From contig OZ251549.1 in the NCBI GenBank assembly GCA_965243415.1, forward strand, positions 4,092,001 to 4,156,000: 64,000 bases of DNA. The letters run 5' to 3'. The notes under the pieces are model-generated. The model did not search any database. It saw only the letters and a program-made list of their open reading frames with translations, and had not been told where the DNA came from. A program made the translations under genes and the position numbers. Source of the DNA: G965204755 sp965243415 (GTDB taxonomy: Bacteria > Acidobacteriota > Vicinamibacteria > Marinacidobacterales > Marinacidobacteraceae). Of this stretch, positions 24,024 to 32,882 are shown piece after piece (the stretch's first letter is position 1; every line of letters starts with the position of its first letter).

Positions 24024-27000
24024 CCCATGGTTCGCGCGGTGTCGCGGATGCGGCGGTCCTTCTCGGCGGTTTCCGCGTTGCCGTGGAGGTGGCGGCTCAT
24101 TCCGTCGAGGTAGAGCAGGACGCCCTCGTCCGGTTCGTGGACCGCGCCCCGGTAGATCACATCCGGGGTGGTGGTTCCGAGGCCGAAGTCGAGTCGGATC
24201 TGTTCGTTGCGGACGCCCTCCGGGAACCCGGCGGCGTCGAGCAGGTGGCGGAGGCGGGTTTCGGCCCAGTTCACCGGGACCGCCCCTTCATCGGGCGTCG
24301 GGGTCGGCGTCCGGGACGGGAGGGCGTGGTCGAAGCGCAGTGCCGGGCCCCATTCCTCGAAACAGCGGAGCGCGGTCTTCCGGTGCAGGTAGCGGTGGTA
24401 GTAGGCGTTGCGGAACGACTGCAGGCAGTCCACGCAGGAGGAATCGCAGCGCGCCGGGCAGTTCTCGACGATGCGCCGGGCGATGGGGACGATCTCGGCG
24501 AACCGCTCCCGCAGGCGGTCGAGCAGGCCGGAACCGCCGGGCATCGGATCCCAGAGGAGCGCGTCCTTCTCGTCCGTTTCGACCGAACCGATGACCAGGA
24601 CCTGCAGATCCTCCCGATGCATGTCGAGACGCTCGGTCGCTCCCAGGCGCAGCGCTTCCAGCACGCCGTAGGCGGTCTCGGCGTCCGGGCATCCGGGGAG
24701 GGAAAGCGCGTCGGCCACCACTTCCGCGTAGAAGCCGAGGTTCTTCGGCTCGCGTCCGCAGCGCTCGGCGTGATCCTCGCGCCACTTCCGGAGGGCGAGT
24801 TCCGGGGAGAACGGGGAGAGGCTCTGTCCGCAGACTTCGCAGACCGGGTAGCCGCGAGCCAGTTTCCCGTCGGCGACGGCCGCCGGGCCCACATTCACCA
24901 GCCGCAGCCGCACGCCGCGGCGGAAGTGGACCGCCCGGTCGCCCCAGCGGCAGGCGGCGCCGCCGCCGTGCTGGTCGAGTTCGTGGCCGTAGATCGCCAC
25001 GCCCAGTTGGAAGCGGTACTCCTCTTCGTCGGAGATATGGGAACTGTGGCTCAAGTCGGCGTCGCTGACGGAGAGCGTCGGCAGGCTCGACCCGGCGGCC
25101 AGCGAACCTTCGCCGGGGGCGGCCGGTTTCACCGCCTGCCGGGCGGGGTCCACCAGGTATGCGGGCCTTTCCTCCTGCTCCTCCCCGGGATCCCGGCGGA
25201 AGTGCCGGGCGACGAAACGGTGTCCGTTCGCGTAGATCAGGTTCCCCGGCACATACTCGCGGAGCGCCGCCGCCGGCGGTCGCGGCAGGGTGAAGTCCCT
25301 CGCCCCGGAAGTGCGGACCGGGATCTCCGCGTAGCCGACGACGGAGCCCACTTCGAGACCGTAGCCCGGCAGGAACCCCTCGGCGGCGAGCACTCCGAAG
25401 GTGAGGTTGTCGTCGTGGCCCTCCGCGTCGCGCCTCGGGCGGCGGACGCTCTTGAGCCGTTTCACCAGCCGGTCGCAGCGCCGGAAGAGGGATTCGTCCA
25501 CCGCTTCGAGGGAACCCTTCCGCTGGCGGCGGGCACTCAGCCGGCCGATCTGCCGCATCGCCCAGTCCAGCCGGCCGGCGAGCCGGCGGACGACCGTTTC
25601 CAGCCGGTCCGGGAAACGCGCCACCCGTTCGGCCAACGCTTCGTCGGTCACCACCTCGGCGTCCTCCTCCGGCCATCCCTGGCGGAAGACCCGGACCGCC
25701 TCCGCCGTCAGGTCGGCGCGGTGCTCCTCGACGACGGCCCGCAGCGGCGACAGGTCGAACGGCTCGGTCCGCACCTCGTCGCCGTCGAAGAGATACGGGG
25801 TCACCCGGGCCGGCAGGCATTCGGCGAGCGCGGCGCGGACCGCGTCCCGCTCTGCCTCGGGCCGCGCCGGGTCCCGCGCCAGACCGTGGAGCCGGGCGAT
25901 CACCGTGGCGTGGACCTGTTTGGCGACCATCTCCGGGTTTCGCAGGTTGAACGCGGGAGGGTCTATCCGTCCGGCGAGCAACTTCTGCGGCTCGGCGAAG
26001 TAGGCGCGGTCGTGGGAAACCGGCCGGCAGTAGGTGAGGTCCACCGCCATCCGGTGGCGCCGCCCGGCGCGGCCCACCCGCTGCCAGTAGTTCGCCGGGA
26101 GCGGCGGCACATTCCGCATGAGCACCGAATCGAGTCCTCCGATGTCTATGCCCAGTTCGAGCGTCGGCGTGCAGACCAGGCAGTTCACCGCGTCGGAGTC
26201 GCCCTTGAAGAGGTTCTCCAGCCGTTCCCGCTCGTCGTGGGGCACCATCGCCGTGTGTTCCTCGGGGCGCAGCATGGAGTACTTCCCGTCGAGCATCGCC
26301 AGGTCGTAGTTGTCGCCTTCGTCGCCCTCCGGCACCCATTCCAGTTCGCCGGAACAGCGCCAGGCCGGACAGAGGTCGCGCGGCTGCTGCCGGACGAAAC
26401 GCCGGCGGCAGCGGCGGCAGCGGCGGACGCCCTTGTTCGGCGACAACTGCAGCCGGTCGGCGTTCACCTGGAAGACCCCGGAGATCCCCGGCAGGGGCCG
26501 GCGCCGCGCTCCCAGGAGTCGCACCGGTACCAGGAATTCGTGCTCCCGGAGCATCTCGAACAGGCCGGTGAGCAGCGGCTCCAGCGTGTCCGGCGCCGCG
26601 CCCCACTTCACCGCCATCTGCCGGATGGTGGTGTCGCCGCCGGCGGGGCTGAGCCACTGGGTCACCAGGCTGCGTTCCTTCTCGCTCTCCGGGTCCCGGC
26701 GCAGTTTGGTGGCCTGCGGCCCGGCGAAACTGCGGGGCAGGTATCCCTGCTGGATCTCCGCATCGCCTTCCATCCAGTACTTGGTGAAGACCTTCTCCTC
26801 GGCGTCGTGGAGCGCCCGTTTGCGGCGGAGGTAGTCGAGCACCGCCGCGACGCCGTCGCGCAACCGGTCGGGCGCCAGTCGGAGCCGGTGCGCGGCGTCC
26901 TGGATCCAGGGAAGCGACTCGTCGAGATCCCGATACTCGATTTTCATCCGGCCCCAGGGTTCGAGGCCCACCGCCTGGCGGGAAGACACCGCCGCTTCGC

Positions 27001-29437
27001 GGAGCACCTGGAAGCGCAGGTACTTCCTGCGCTCGCGCCGGTGCCGCTGCGGCGAGTCCTCGAGTCGCGCCACGCCCCAGACCTCCGGAATGAGCGCCCG
27101 GGAGAGGGACTCGTCGGTCCCCAGCGCGTCGTCGAGCCGGCCCACCAGGTCGCCGACGGAAACCGACCCGTCGGCGAACCCGGCGGCCATGAGCGAACGC
27201 AGACGGAAGCGACGGGCGTGATCCTTCATCCAGCCCGCCTGGAAGGCCGCGTCCTGCCGGTTGTCGCAGAACACCAGCAGGCGTTTCCGGTCGGCGCGAT
27301 GCACCAGGTCCTGCGTCAAGACATGCACATCGGCCACCGGCACCGCCCGGACCTGACGCGCCGGTTCCAGCGCGCGGCCGTAGAAGGAACGTTTGAGCGC
27401 CCCGCAGGAGAGACAACTGCTCAGCGTCCCGGCGTGTTTCTCCTGCGAGGGCCGGACGACGAAGAGGCGCACCGGTTCCCCGAGGGCGCCGCAGCCGCCG
27501 CAGCGGGAAACCGCGTCGGGATGCGCAGCGCCGCAACGGCGGCAGAAGTGGAGCGGAACGGCGCGTTTGTGCGGCGCGGTGTCCCCGTCGCCTTCTTCGG
27601 GAGTCCCGATCAGCCGGTCGAAGAGGACGACGCGTTTGCCGCCGAGCGCTTCGTCCAGCCGCGGCCAGTGAGCGCCGTCCGGGCCGGCGTCCCCGCCCGC
27701 CGGTTTGCTTCCGGAGAACGAGAAGTCGCGGAGGAACGAGGTGAAATAGTGCTGCCCGCAGGTGGTGCAGGTCGTCACCGGAAAGGCCGCCCAGGAGGCG
27801 TTGCCGGCAGCGCTGCCTCCGGCGTTCCCCTTCCCGTCGCCGGCGCGTTCGGACCCCGTCTCCGCCGACAGATCCTCCGCCGAAAGGTAGAGACGCGCTT
27901 CGCCGCGGGCTTCCTCCGCGGCGGTCGCGTCCCCGTTCCCCGAGGCATCTCCCGACGCCGCGGGAAAGGTGACGACAGCGCCGTCTATCCCCCGGACGAA
28001 GCCGTGGAGCACCGGGCGGAGCAGCGGCCGCCCGTCGCGCCGCGCCGCCGCGCCGAGGGTCAGCCAGGCCAGGATCTCCGCTTCCGTGATCCGGCGGCCG
28101 AAGTGTTTCCCGAGCGCCGCCGTCAACTCGTCGAGCGCCCGCGGCGCCGACAACTCTTCACTCAGGGCGAACACGATCTCGTTCCGCGAAAGCGCTTCGT
28201 GGAGCGCCCCCGGCCAGCCGGGAGCCGCCTCCGAACCGGCTCCGTCGCCGCTGCCGACCGACAGCCGCCGACCGCACAGCGACCGATAGACCGCCGCGAT
28301 CTCCCCGCCGTTCCCCTCGTCCGCTTCCACGGCGCCCACCGCGCGATCCAGGATCCGACCGGGATCACCCGCCGGCGCCGGCGGCGTGAAGCGGGGCGCG
28401 TCCCACACCTCCGCTTCGTAGTCCTCCCCGACCGTTTCCACTGCGCCGGCCTCGACCCCGAAGAACCGCGAGGCGAAGCGCCGGGCCGCGTCCGGGTGCT
28501 CCCGGTCGACGATCGTCGCCGAAGTCGCCACGCAGGTGGTGGTCGCCGGGTCCTGCCGGCAGAACGCCCGCAGCCGCCGGACGAGGCAGGCGGTCTCCCC
28601 GCCGAGCGCCCCCGTGAAGGTGTGCGCCTCGTCGAAGACCAGGTGGTCGAGCCGGGCGCCGTCGAAGAGTTCGCGGTCCTGCTGGCGAGTGAGCAGCAGT
28701 TCGAGTTGCTTCACATTCGTGAGCAGGATCCGCGGCTGCCGCCCCGGCGTCCGCATCGCTTCCCGCGAGCACACCTCCTCCGCCGGATAGACCGTCTCGC
28801 CGCTCCCGTCCTTCCGGGAACGATCCAGCCGCGCCTCGTAGTCCGCCCGGGAGGCGCCCCGACGCAGGCGCGCGCCGGCGACTTCGTTCTCGTGCTCCGG
28901 CGTCTTCCCGATGTAGAGCCCGAAGGGAATCCCGGTCCCGGCGAGCAGGCCGCGGAGGCGCATCACCTGGTCTTCGGCGAGCGCGTTCATCGGATAGACG
29001 ATGACGGCACTGATCCCCGGCGCCGCGCCTTCGTCCCGCAATTCGAGGCAGCGGCTGACGATCGGGTAGAGGAAGCACTCCGTCTTTCCCGAGCCGGTTC
29101 CGGTCGAGACCAGCGTCACGCGCCCGGCGGCGACCGCCCGGATGGCCCGCTCCTGATGCCGGTAGAGCCGCTTCACCGTCTCCGGGATCCGCTCCCGGAG
29201 ATGCGGGTGGAGCAGCCCCTCGTCCGCGAGTTCGGAGATCTCCGCCCCCCGCCGGAACGGCCGTGACAGGCTGAGGTAGGGCCCGGCGATGAGCGGCGAC
29301 CGCCGCGTCTCGTCCAGCGACAGCAGTCCCCGCATCTGGCGATGCAGGTGCGGCGCGGCGAAGGGGTACGCCGTGAGTTGGTACCGGAGGAAACTCCCGA
29401 ACACCTTCTCGGTGAACGCAACCGGATTCAGCGCCAT
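23879..29437 (-). CDS. large DEAD/DEAH helicase with DUF1998 module and nuclease-like C-terminus
   Basis: This 1852-residue SF2 helicase is of the COG1205 (YprA/MrfA, DrmA/DrmB-like) group. It has Walker A STGTGSGKTE at 111-120, DEAH box VFDEAHTF near 270, SAT motif, and QRVGRAGR late in the helicase core. Several zinc-type CxxC pairs are inserted between the RecA lobes. The DUF1998-like C-terminal cluster C-P-x2-C-x3-C-x2-C lies near residue 1660 (ENCPARCDSSCVDC). After it, about residues 1710-1820 resemble a DUF559/Vsr-type PD-(D/E)XK nuclease (TTPDVIYRG, LLYLDG, KDRRIRDTARTMGYEVIEI). A role in phage or plasmid defence is inferred from domain content and location. A small zinc-ribbon gene lies directly upstream. 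Confidence 0.85.
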   Translation of the reverse strand: MALNPVAFTEKVFGSFLRYQLTAYPFAAPHLHRQMRGLLSLDETRRSPLIAGPYLSLSRPFRRGAEISELADEGLLHPHLRERIPETVKRLYRHQERAIRAVAAGRVTLVSTGTGSGKTECFLYPIVSRCLELRDEGAAPGISAVIVYPMNALAEDQVMRLRGLLAGTGIPFGLYIGKTPEHENEVAGARLRRGASRADYEARLDRSRKDGSGETVYPAEEVCSREAMRTPGRQPRILLTNVKQLELLLTRQQDRELFDGARLDHLVFDEAHTFTGALGGETACLVRRLRAFCRQDPATTTCVATSATIVDREHPDAARRFASRFFGVEAGAVETVGEDYEAEVWDAPRFTPPAPAGDPGRILDRAVGAVEADEGNGGEIAAVYRSLCGRRLSVGSGDGAGSEAAPGWPGALHEALSRNEIVFALSEELSAPRALDELTAALGKHFGRRITEAEILAWLTLGAAARRDGRPLLRPVLHGFVRGIDGAVVTFPAASGDASGNGDATAAEEARGEARLYLSAEDLSAETGSERAGDGKGNAGGSAAGNASWAAFPVTTCTTCGQHYFTSFLRDFSFSGSKPAGGDAGPDGAHWPRLDEALGGKRVVLFDRLIGTPEEGDGDTAPHKRAVPLHFCRRCGAAHPDAVSRCGGCGALGEPVRLFVVRPSQEKHAGTLSSCLSCGALKRSFYGRALEPARQVRAVPVADVHVLTQDLVHRADRKRLLVFCDNRQDAAFQAGWMKDHARRFRLRSLMAAGFADGSVSVGDLVGRLDDALGTDESLSRALIPEVWGVARLEDSPQRHRRERRKYLRFQVLREAAVSSRQAVGLEPWGRMKIEYRDLDESLPWIQDAAHRLRLAPDRLRDGVAAVLDYLRRKRALHDAEEKVFTKYWMEGDAEIQQGYLPRSFAGPQATKLRRDPESEKERSLVTQWLSPAGGDTTIRQMAVKWGAAPDTLEPLLTGLFEMLREHEFLVPVRLLGARRRPLPGISGVFQVNADRLQLSPNKGVRRCRRCRRRFVRQQPRDLCPAWRCSGELEWVPEGDEGDNYDLAMLDGKYSMLRPEEHTAMVPHDERERLENLFKGDSDAVNCLVCTPTLELGIDIGGLDSVLMRNVPPLPANYWQRVGRAGRRHRMAVDLTYCRPVSHDRAYFAEPQKLLAGRIDPPAFNLRNPEMVAKQVHATVIARLHGLARDPARPEAERDAVRAALAECLPARVTPYLFDGDEVRTEPFDLSPLRAVVEEHRADLTAEAVRVFRQGWPEEDAEVVTDEALAERVARFPDRLETVVRRLAGRLDWAMRQIGRLSARRQRKGSLEAVDESLFRRCDRLVKRLKSVRRPRRDAEGHDDNLTFGVLAAEGFLPGYGLEVGSVVGYAEIPVRTSGARDFTLPRPPAAALREYVPGNLIYANGHRFVARHFRRDPGEEQEERPAYLVDPARQAVKPAAPGEGSLAAGSSLPTLSVSDADLSHSSHISDEEEYRFQLGVAIYGHELDQHGGGAACRWGDRAVHFRRGVRLRLVNVGPAAVADGKLARGYPVCEVCGQSLSPFSPELALRKWREDHAERCGREPKNLGFYAEVVADALSLPGCPDAETAYGVLEALRLGATERLDMHREDLQVLVIGSVETDEKDALLWDPMPGGSGLLDRLRERFAEIVPIARRIVENCPARCDSSCVDCLQSFRNAYYHRYLHRKTALRCFEEWGPALRFDHALPSRTPTPTPDEGAVPVNWAETRLRHLLDAAGFPEGVRNEQIRLDFGLGTTTPDVIYRGAVHEPDEGVLLYLDGMSRHLHGNAETAEKDRRIRDTARTMGYEVIEIQATQLSDPGAMQKHFRRLARYLEDPELRKRIETDPTWFPED

Positions 29438-29447
29438 GGATCCCTTG

Positions 29448-29732
29448 CTATCGCGGGCGCCCGTCCCAGCCCCCCGGATCGAAGAACTCTCGACGGGAAA
29501 ACTGCGTACCGCACACCAGGCACTCGATCAACAGTGAATCCCCGCCCTTCCGGTCGCTCTCGACGGAACGGGCCGGCATCTGCAGTACCCCCGACTCCGG
29601 GTCAGCGATGTCGTCGGAACAGCACACCGGACAGTCCGCGGAAGTGACCCGGCCATCGGACCCGGCGGAAAGGCTGAGTTCACTCGCGAAACCGGGGTTC
29701 GGCTCGTCGTAGCCGTCCACATAGTCGTTCAT
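29448..29732 (-). CDS. small zinc-ribbon protein upstream of the helicase
   Basis: A 94-residue acidic protein with two CxxC pairs about 36 residues apart (DCPVCCSD and ECLVCGTQF), consistent with one zinc ribbon. The ATG at 29732 is followed by the helicase start only 10 bp after its stop, so the two genes form an operon. I do not recognise a named family. It could present zinc-ribbon contacts to DNA, RNA or the helicase; that is inference from size and context. Confidence 0.65.
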   Translation of the reverse strand: MNDYVDGYDEPNPGFASELSLSAGSDGRVTSADCPVCCSDDIADPESGVLQMPARSVESDRKGGDSLLIECLVCGTQFSRREFFDPGGWDGRPR

Positions 29733-29832
29733 GGGGTCACCGCCGGCCGCGCTCCCGGGCCGATCGATCCGGGGAGTCTCCCACCGAGCCTTCTCCGAAG
29801 ATCGGCGGGGATATCGAATCCACGGGGTGTGC

Positions 29833-29883
29833 TAAAATGGTACTCGAAAACGGTCGGGGCTGCCCAGCCCCGGGGAGGCACCA
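29833..29883 (+). promoter_or_regulatory. promoter, leader hairpin and RBS of paralogue C
   Basis: An extended -10 (TG-C-TAAAAT, TAAAAT at 29833-29838) is followed by a 7-bp hairpin CGGGGCT/AGCCCCG with a 4-nt loop (29855-29872). The hairpin abuts a strong RBS GGGGAGG (29872-29878), 5 bp before the GTG start at 29884. The hairpin could limit access to the RBS. Unlike paralogues A and B, this copy has a normal leader. Confidence 0.6.
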
Positions 29884-31107
29884 GTGTCGGAGGACAGTCC
29901 CGTCGCGGCGAACCTGGCCCGGTTGCGGGAGGATCGCGGCCTGACCCAGGCGGAACTCGCCGCGAAGTCCGGAATCTCGCGCACGACCATCGGGCGGATC
30001 GAACAGGGCCGTCTCGCGCCGGGGAGTCGGCTGCTCCTCGACTTGGGACGAGTGCTCGGGGCGGGGCTCGGAGACCTCGTGTCCTCGGTGCGTCCGCTTG
30101 GCAGCGTCCGGTTCCCGACGCGGGGACCCCTTCGGGGGCGGCGGCAGATCCTGGCCGAAGTGTCGCAGTGGCTGGACGCGTACGAGATGCTCGAAGAGGC
30201 GCTCGACGATCGACGCCCGAATCGCTTCCCTTTCCCCTCGCCCTTCGGTTCGGAACCCGCTCGACGCCGGGGCGCGCCGCCCGACCCCGCGGCGATGGCC
30301 CGCGCCGCGCGGGAGGGCGCCGGATTGTCGCCGGAGGAACCGATCCGCGACCTCTGCGGCCGGTTGGACCGCAACGGCGTCGGAGTGCTGGTGCTGCAGA
30401 AAGACCGCCCGACCTTCTTCGGGCTCAGCGTCGGCCCGGAGAACGGTGGCCCGGCCATCGCCGTGAACGCCTGGGACGGATTCTCGGTGGAACGCTGGAT
30501 CTTCACCGCTGTCCAGCAACTCGGGCATCTGCTGCTGCATCCCGACGAGTACGCCCACGAGGGGGCCGTCGTACCGGTGGCGAGTTCCACGGAATCCGAG
30601 GCGGACGCCTTCGCCAGCGAGTTCCTGATGCCGGAAGCCGGGTTCGCGCCGGCGTGGGATGCCTCTTGGGCGCGGCCACTGCTGGATCGGGTCCTTTGGA
30701 CGAAGCGCCGGTTCTTCGTGAGTTACCGAACGGTGCTGCATCGGGTGGTCTCCACCGGGCGCGCCGGGCCGGAAGCGTGGGGCCGATTCCGGGCGCAGTA
30801 CTGGACCCGATACAGCGCACGGCTCGGTGTCGATCCCGGTATGGCGGACCCGGATCGTCCACCCCCGGGCAGCGAAGAATCCTGGAGCTGGGCGCATGTC
30901 GAGGAGCCCTTCGGACTCACGGAGTTCGATTTCATGGAGACCCGACTCCATCGCCTGGTTCGGAGGGCGGTCGAGCAGCACGAGATCTCCCTGAGCCGCG
31001 GCGCCGAGATCCTCGGCCTCAGCCTCGTCCCCATGAGGGAGTTGGCCCGACACTGGTACGAATTCTCGCCGCCTCCACCGATTCCCGACGAGATGCTCGA
31101 CTGGTGA
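29884..31107 (+). CDS. XRE HTH + ImmA/IrrE-type domain with destroyed HExxH (paralogue C)
   Basis: Same architecture and length (407 residues) as the other paralogues, with XRE HTH NLARLREDRGLTQAELAAKS and EADAFASEFLMP. However, the zinc motif TAAHELGH of its relatives reads TAVQQLGH: the first His and the catalytic Glu are both replaced by Gln. It should fold but cannot be a zinc peptidase. It has its own promoter, and its stop overlaps the GTG start of paralogue D by 4 bp (GTGA), so an inactive and an active copy are translationally coupled. A sensor or dominant partner role is a reasonable guess. Confidence 0.85.
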   Translation: MSEDSPVAANLARLREDRGLTQAELAAKSGISRTTIGRIEQGRLAPGSRLLLDLGRVLGAGLGDLVSSVRPLGSVRFPTRGPLRGRRQILAEVSQWLDAYEMLEEALDDRRPNRFPFPSPFGSEPARRRGAPPDPAAMARAAREGAGLSPEEPIRDLCGRLDRNGVGVLVLQKDRPTFFGLSVGPENGGPAIAVNAWDGFSVERWIFTAVQQLGHLLLHPDEYAHEGAVVPVASSTESEADAFASEFLMPEAGFAPAWDASWARPLLDRVLWTKRRFFVSYRTVLHRVVSTGRAGPEAWGRFRAQYWTRYSARLGVDPGMADPDRPPPGSEESWSWAHVEEPFGLTEFDFMETRLHRLVRRAVEQHEISLSRGAEILGLSLVPMRELARHWYEFSPPPPIPDEMLDW

Positions 31108-32303
31108 AAGTCACGGCAACCGACTCTCCCGCCATCGCGCCGGGGGAAGAACGTCCGAACGAGACGGCTTGCATCCGGGCGAACCTGGCGCGGCTTCGAC
31201 TCGATCGAGAATTGACTCAGGGGCAACTCGCCGAGCGAGCGGGGCTGTCGCGGGTCGCCGTGGGGCGGGTCGAACGGGGCTTGGTCACGCCCCGGACGGA
31301 GACCCTGGAGGCCCTGGCGTCGGCGCTCGGCGTCGGCCTCGGCGACCTGGTGCTCCCGGTGCGGCCCCTGCGGAGCGTGCGGTTCCGGGCGCACGCCCGG
31401 ATGCACGGGCGGGAACAGATCCTGGCCGAAGTCTCGAAGTGGTTGGACGGCTACCGGCTTCTCGAAGACCGCCTCGGCGACTCCCCGGAGTTCGGCTTTC
31501 GGTCGGCGCGCCGCTGCGACCCGGCAGAGTCCCCGCAGGCTGTCGCCGGGGCTGCCCGGAACGCCGCCGGCCTCACCCCGGACATGCCGATCCCGGACCT
31601 CTGCCGCCTGCTGGAAGACCACGGGGTGAAGGTCCTCCCGCTCCGGACGCAGCGGGATTCCTTTTTCGGGCTCAGCGTGGGGCCGGAAGACGGGGGGCCG
31701 GCGGTCGTCGTGAACACCTGGGAGCGCATCTCCGTCGAGCGCTGGATCTTCACCGCGGCCCATGAACTCGGCCACTTGCTCCTCCACTCCGACGAGTACG
31801 ACCGGCCGGCGACCGTTCCGCCGGAAGCGGGGGCGCGGGAGTCTGAACGGGCGGCGGACACCTTCGCCAGCGAGTTCCTGATGCCGGAAGCCGCCTTCGG
31901 CTCGGCCTGGGATGCGACCTGGGGCGATCCCTTCCTCTCCCGGGTGCTGAAGGTCAAGCGCATCTTCCGCGTCAGTTACCAGACCGTCCTCTACCGGCTC
32001 ACCTCGACCGGACGGGCGACCCGGGAGGCGTGGAACACCTTCCGCACCCATCACGAGGAACGATACGGCCGGGCGCTGGAAGAGTCGGACGAGCCGTTCC
32101 CGATCACGGAGAGCGAAGCGCGGAAGTGGCGGCGCGCGGACGAGCCGGACGGCCTCTCCGACAACGACTTCGGGGGGAACCGGCTGTCGCGGCTGGTGCG
32201 GCGCGCTCTCGACGAGGAGGTCATCACCATGGGCCGCGCCGCCGAGATCCTGGGGCTGCGGCGTGCGGCGATGCGCGGGTGGGTGCGGGGATGGTTCGGG
32301 TAG
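31104..32303 (+). CDS. XRE HTH + ImmA/IrrE-type metallopeptidase (paralogue D)
   Basis: The 399-residue product begins with a GTG overlapping the stop of paralogue C. XRE HTH NLARLRLDRELTQGQLAERA, the shared RMHGREQILAEVSKWLDGY linker, intact TAAHELGHLLLH, and AADTFASEFLMP are present. Its 3' end overlaps the PIN gene by 13 bp, as in set B. This makes a three-gene unit: inactive regulator, active regulator, toxin. It is closest in the linker to paralogue E. Confidence 0.88.
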   Translation: MKVTATDSPAIAPGEERPNETACIRANLARLRLDRELTQGQLAERAGLSRVAVGRVERGLVTPRTETLEALASALGVGLGDLVLPVRPLRSVRFRAHARMHGREQILAEVSKWLDGYRLLEDRLGDSPEFGFRSARRCDPAESPQAVAGAARNAAGLTPDMPIPDLCRLLEDHGVKVLPLRTQRDSFFGLSVGPEDGGPAVVVNTWERISVERWIFTAAHELGHLLLHSDEYDRPATVPPEAGARESERAADTFASEFLMPEAAFGSAWDATWGDPFLSRVLKVKRIFRVSYQTVLYRLTSTGRATREAWNTFRTHHEERYGRALEESDEPFPITESEARKWRRADEPDGLSDNDFGGNRLSRLVRRALDEEVITMGRAAEILGLRRAAMRGWVRGWFG

Positions 32304-32833
32304 GTGGCTCCGACCCGAAGCCGGCGCTGCTGGCGGACGCCGATGTCGTGATCGATTACCAGCACTCCGACCTGGCCGTCCTCGCCCTGGTCACGGCGCA
32401 TGTCGGGCCGCTCGCCGTCCTCACCTCCGTCATCGAACAGGTGGACGGCCTCACGCCGAAGGACTGCGCCGACCTGGGACTGGAAGTCATCACCCCGACC
32501 GTCGCTCAGCGCCGGCGCGCCGGCGAGATCGACTCTGCCGCCCACTTCACGGACCGCCTGTGCCTGGTCGTCGCCCGCGACGAGGGGCGCGTCTGTGTCA
32601 CGAACGACCGCACCCTGAGAAATCTCTGCGACCGCCTCGGAGTCCCGACGCGATTCGGATTGCGCCTGCTGGTCGATCTGGTAGCCGCCGGAGTCCTGCC
32701 GCGGCGTCGCGCGGAAGGAATCGCGGGAATGATCCGCGAGACGAATTCGTACCTGACGGAGCGAGTGCTCCGCCGCTTCCACGCCGCCCTCGACGACCTC
32801 CCCACGCCGGAACCTCCGGCCGACCAGGCCTGA
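32291..32833 (+). CDS. PIN-domain protein (probable RNase toxin, paralogue D)
   Basis: The 180-residue PIN-domain protein has acidic residues in LADADVVIDY, SVIEQVDGL, HFTDRLCLV and VTNDRTLRN. The C-terminal helical region (RRRAEGIAGMIRETNSYL) aligns with the other two PIN proteins and shows what the frameshifted copy B has lost. The ATG at 32291 lies within the end of paralogue D (13-bp overlap), indicating translational coupling of antitoxin/regulator and toxin. Confidence 0.8.
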   Translation: MVRVGGSDPKPALLADADVVIDYQHSDLAVLALVTAHVGPLAVLTSVIEQVDGLTPKDCADLGLEVITPTVAQRRRAGEIDSAAHFTDRLCLVVARDEGRVCVTNDRTLRNLCDRLGVPTRFGLRLLVDLVAAGVLPRRRAEGIAGMIRETNSYLTERVLRRFHAALDDLPTPEPPADQA

Positions 32834-32882
32834 GCGCGGCTGCCCGGCCCTTCCCGGCGCCGTAGGAGACTCTTCCCCGACC

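Noticed and set aside
23963..29266. 1767-codon plus-strand open frame opposite the helicase gene
   Set aside because: Antisense shadow of the 1852-residue helicase; no motifs, composition dictated by the opposite codons.
29855..29872. Intrinsic terminator before XRE-peptidase C
   Set aside because: The hairpin lies between the promoter and RBS of the gene and has no T-tract, so a translational role is likelier.
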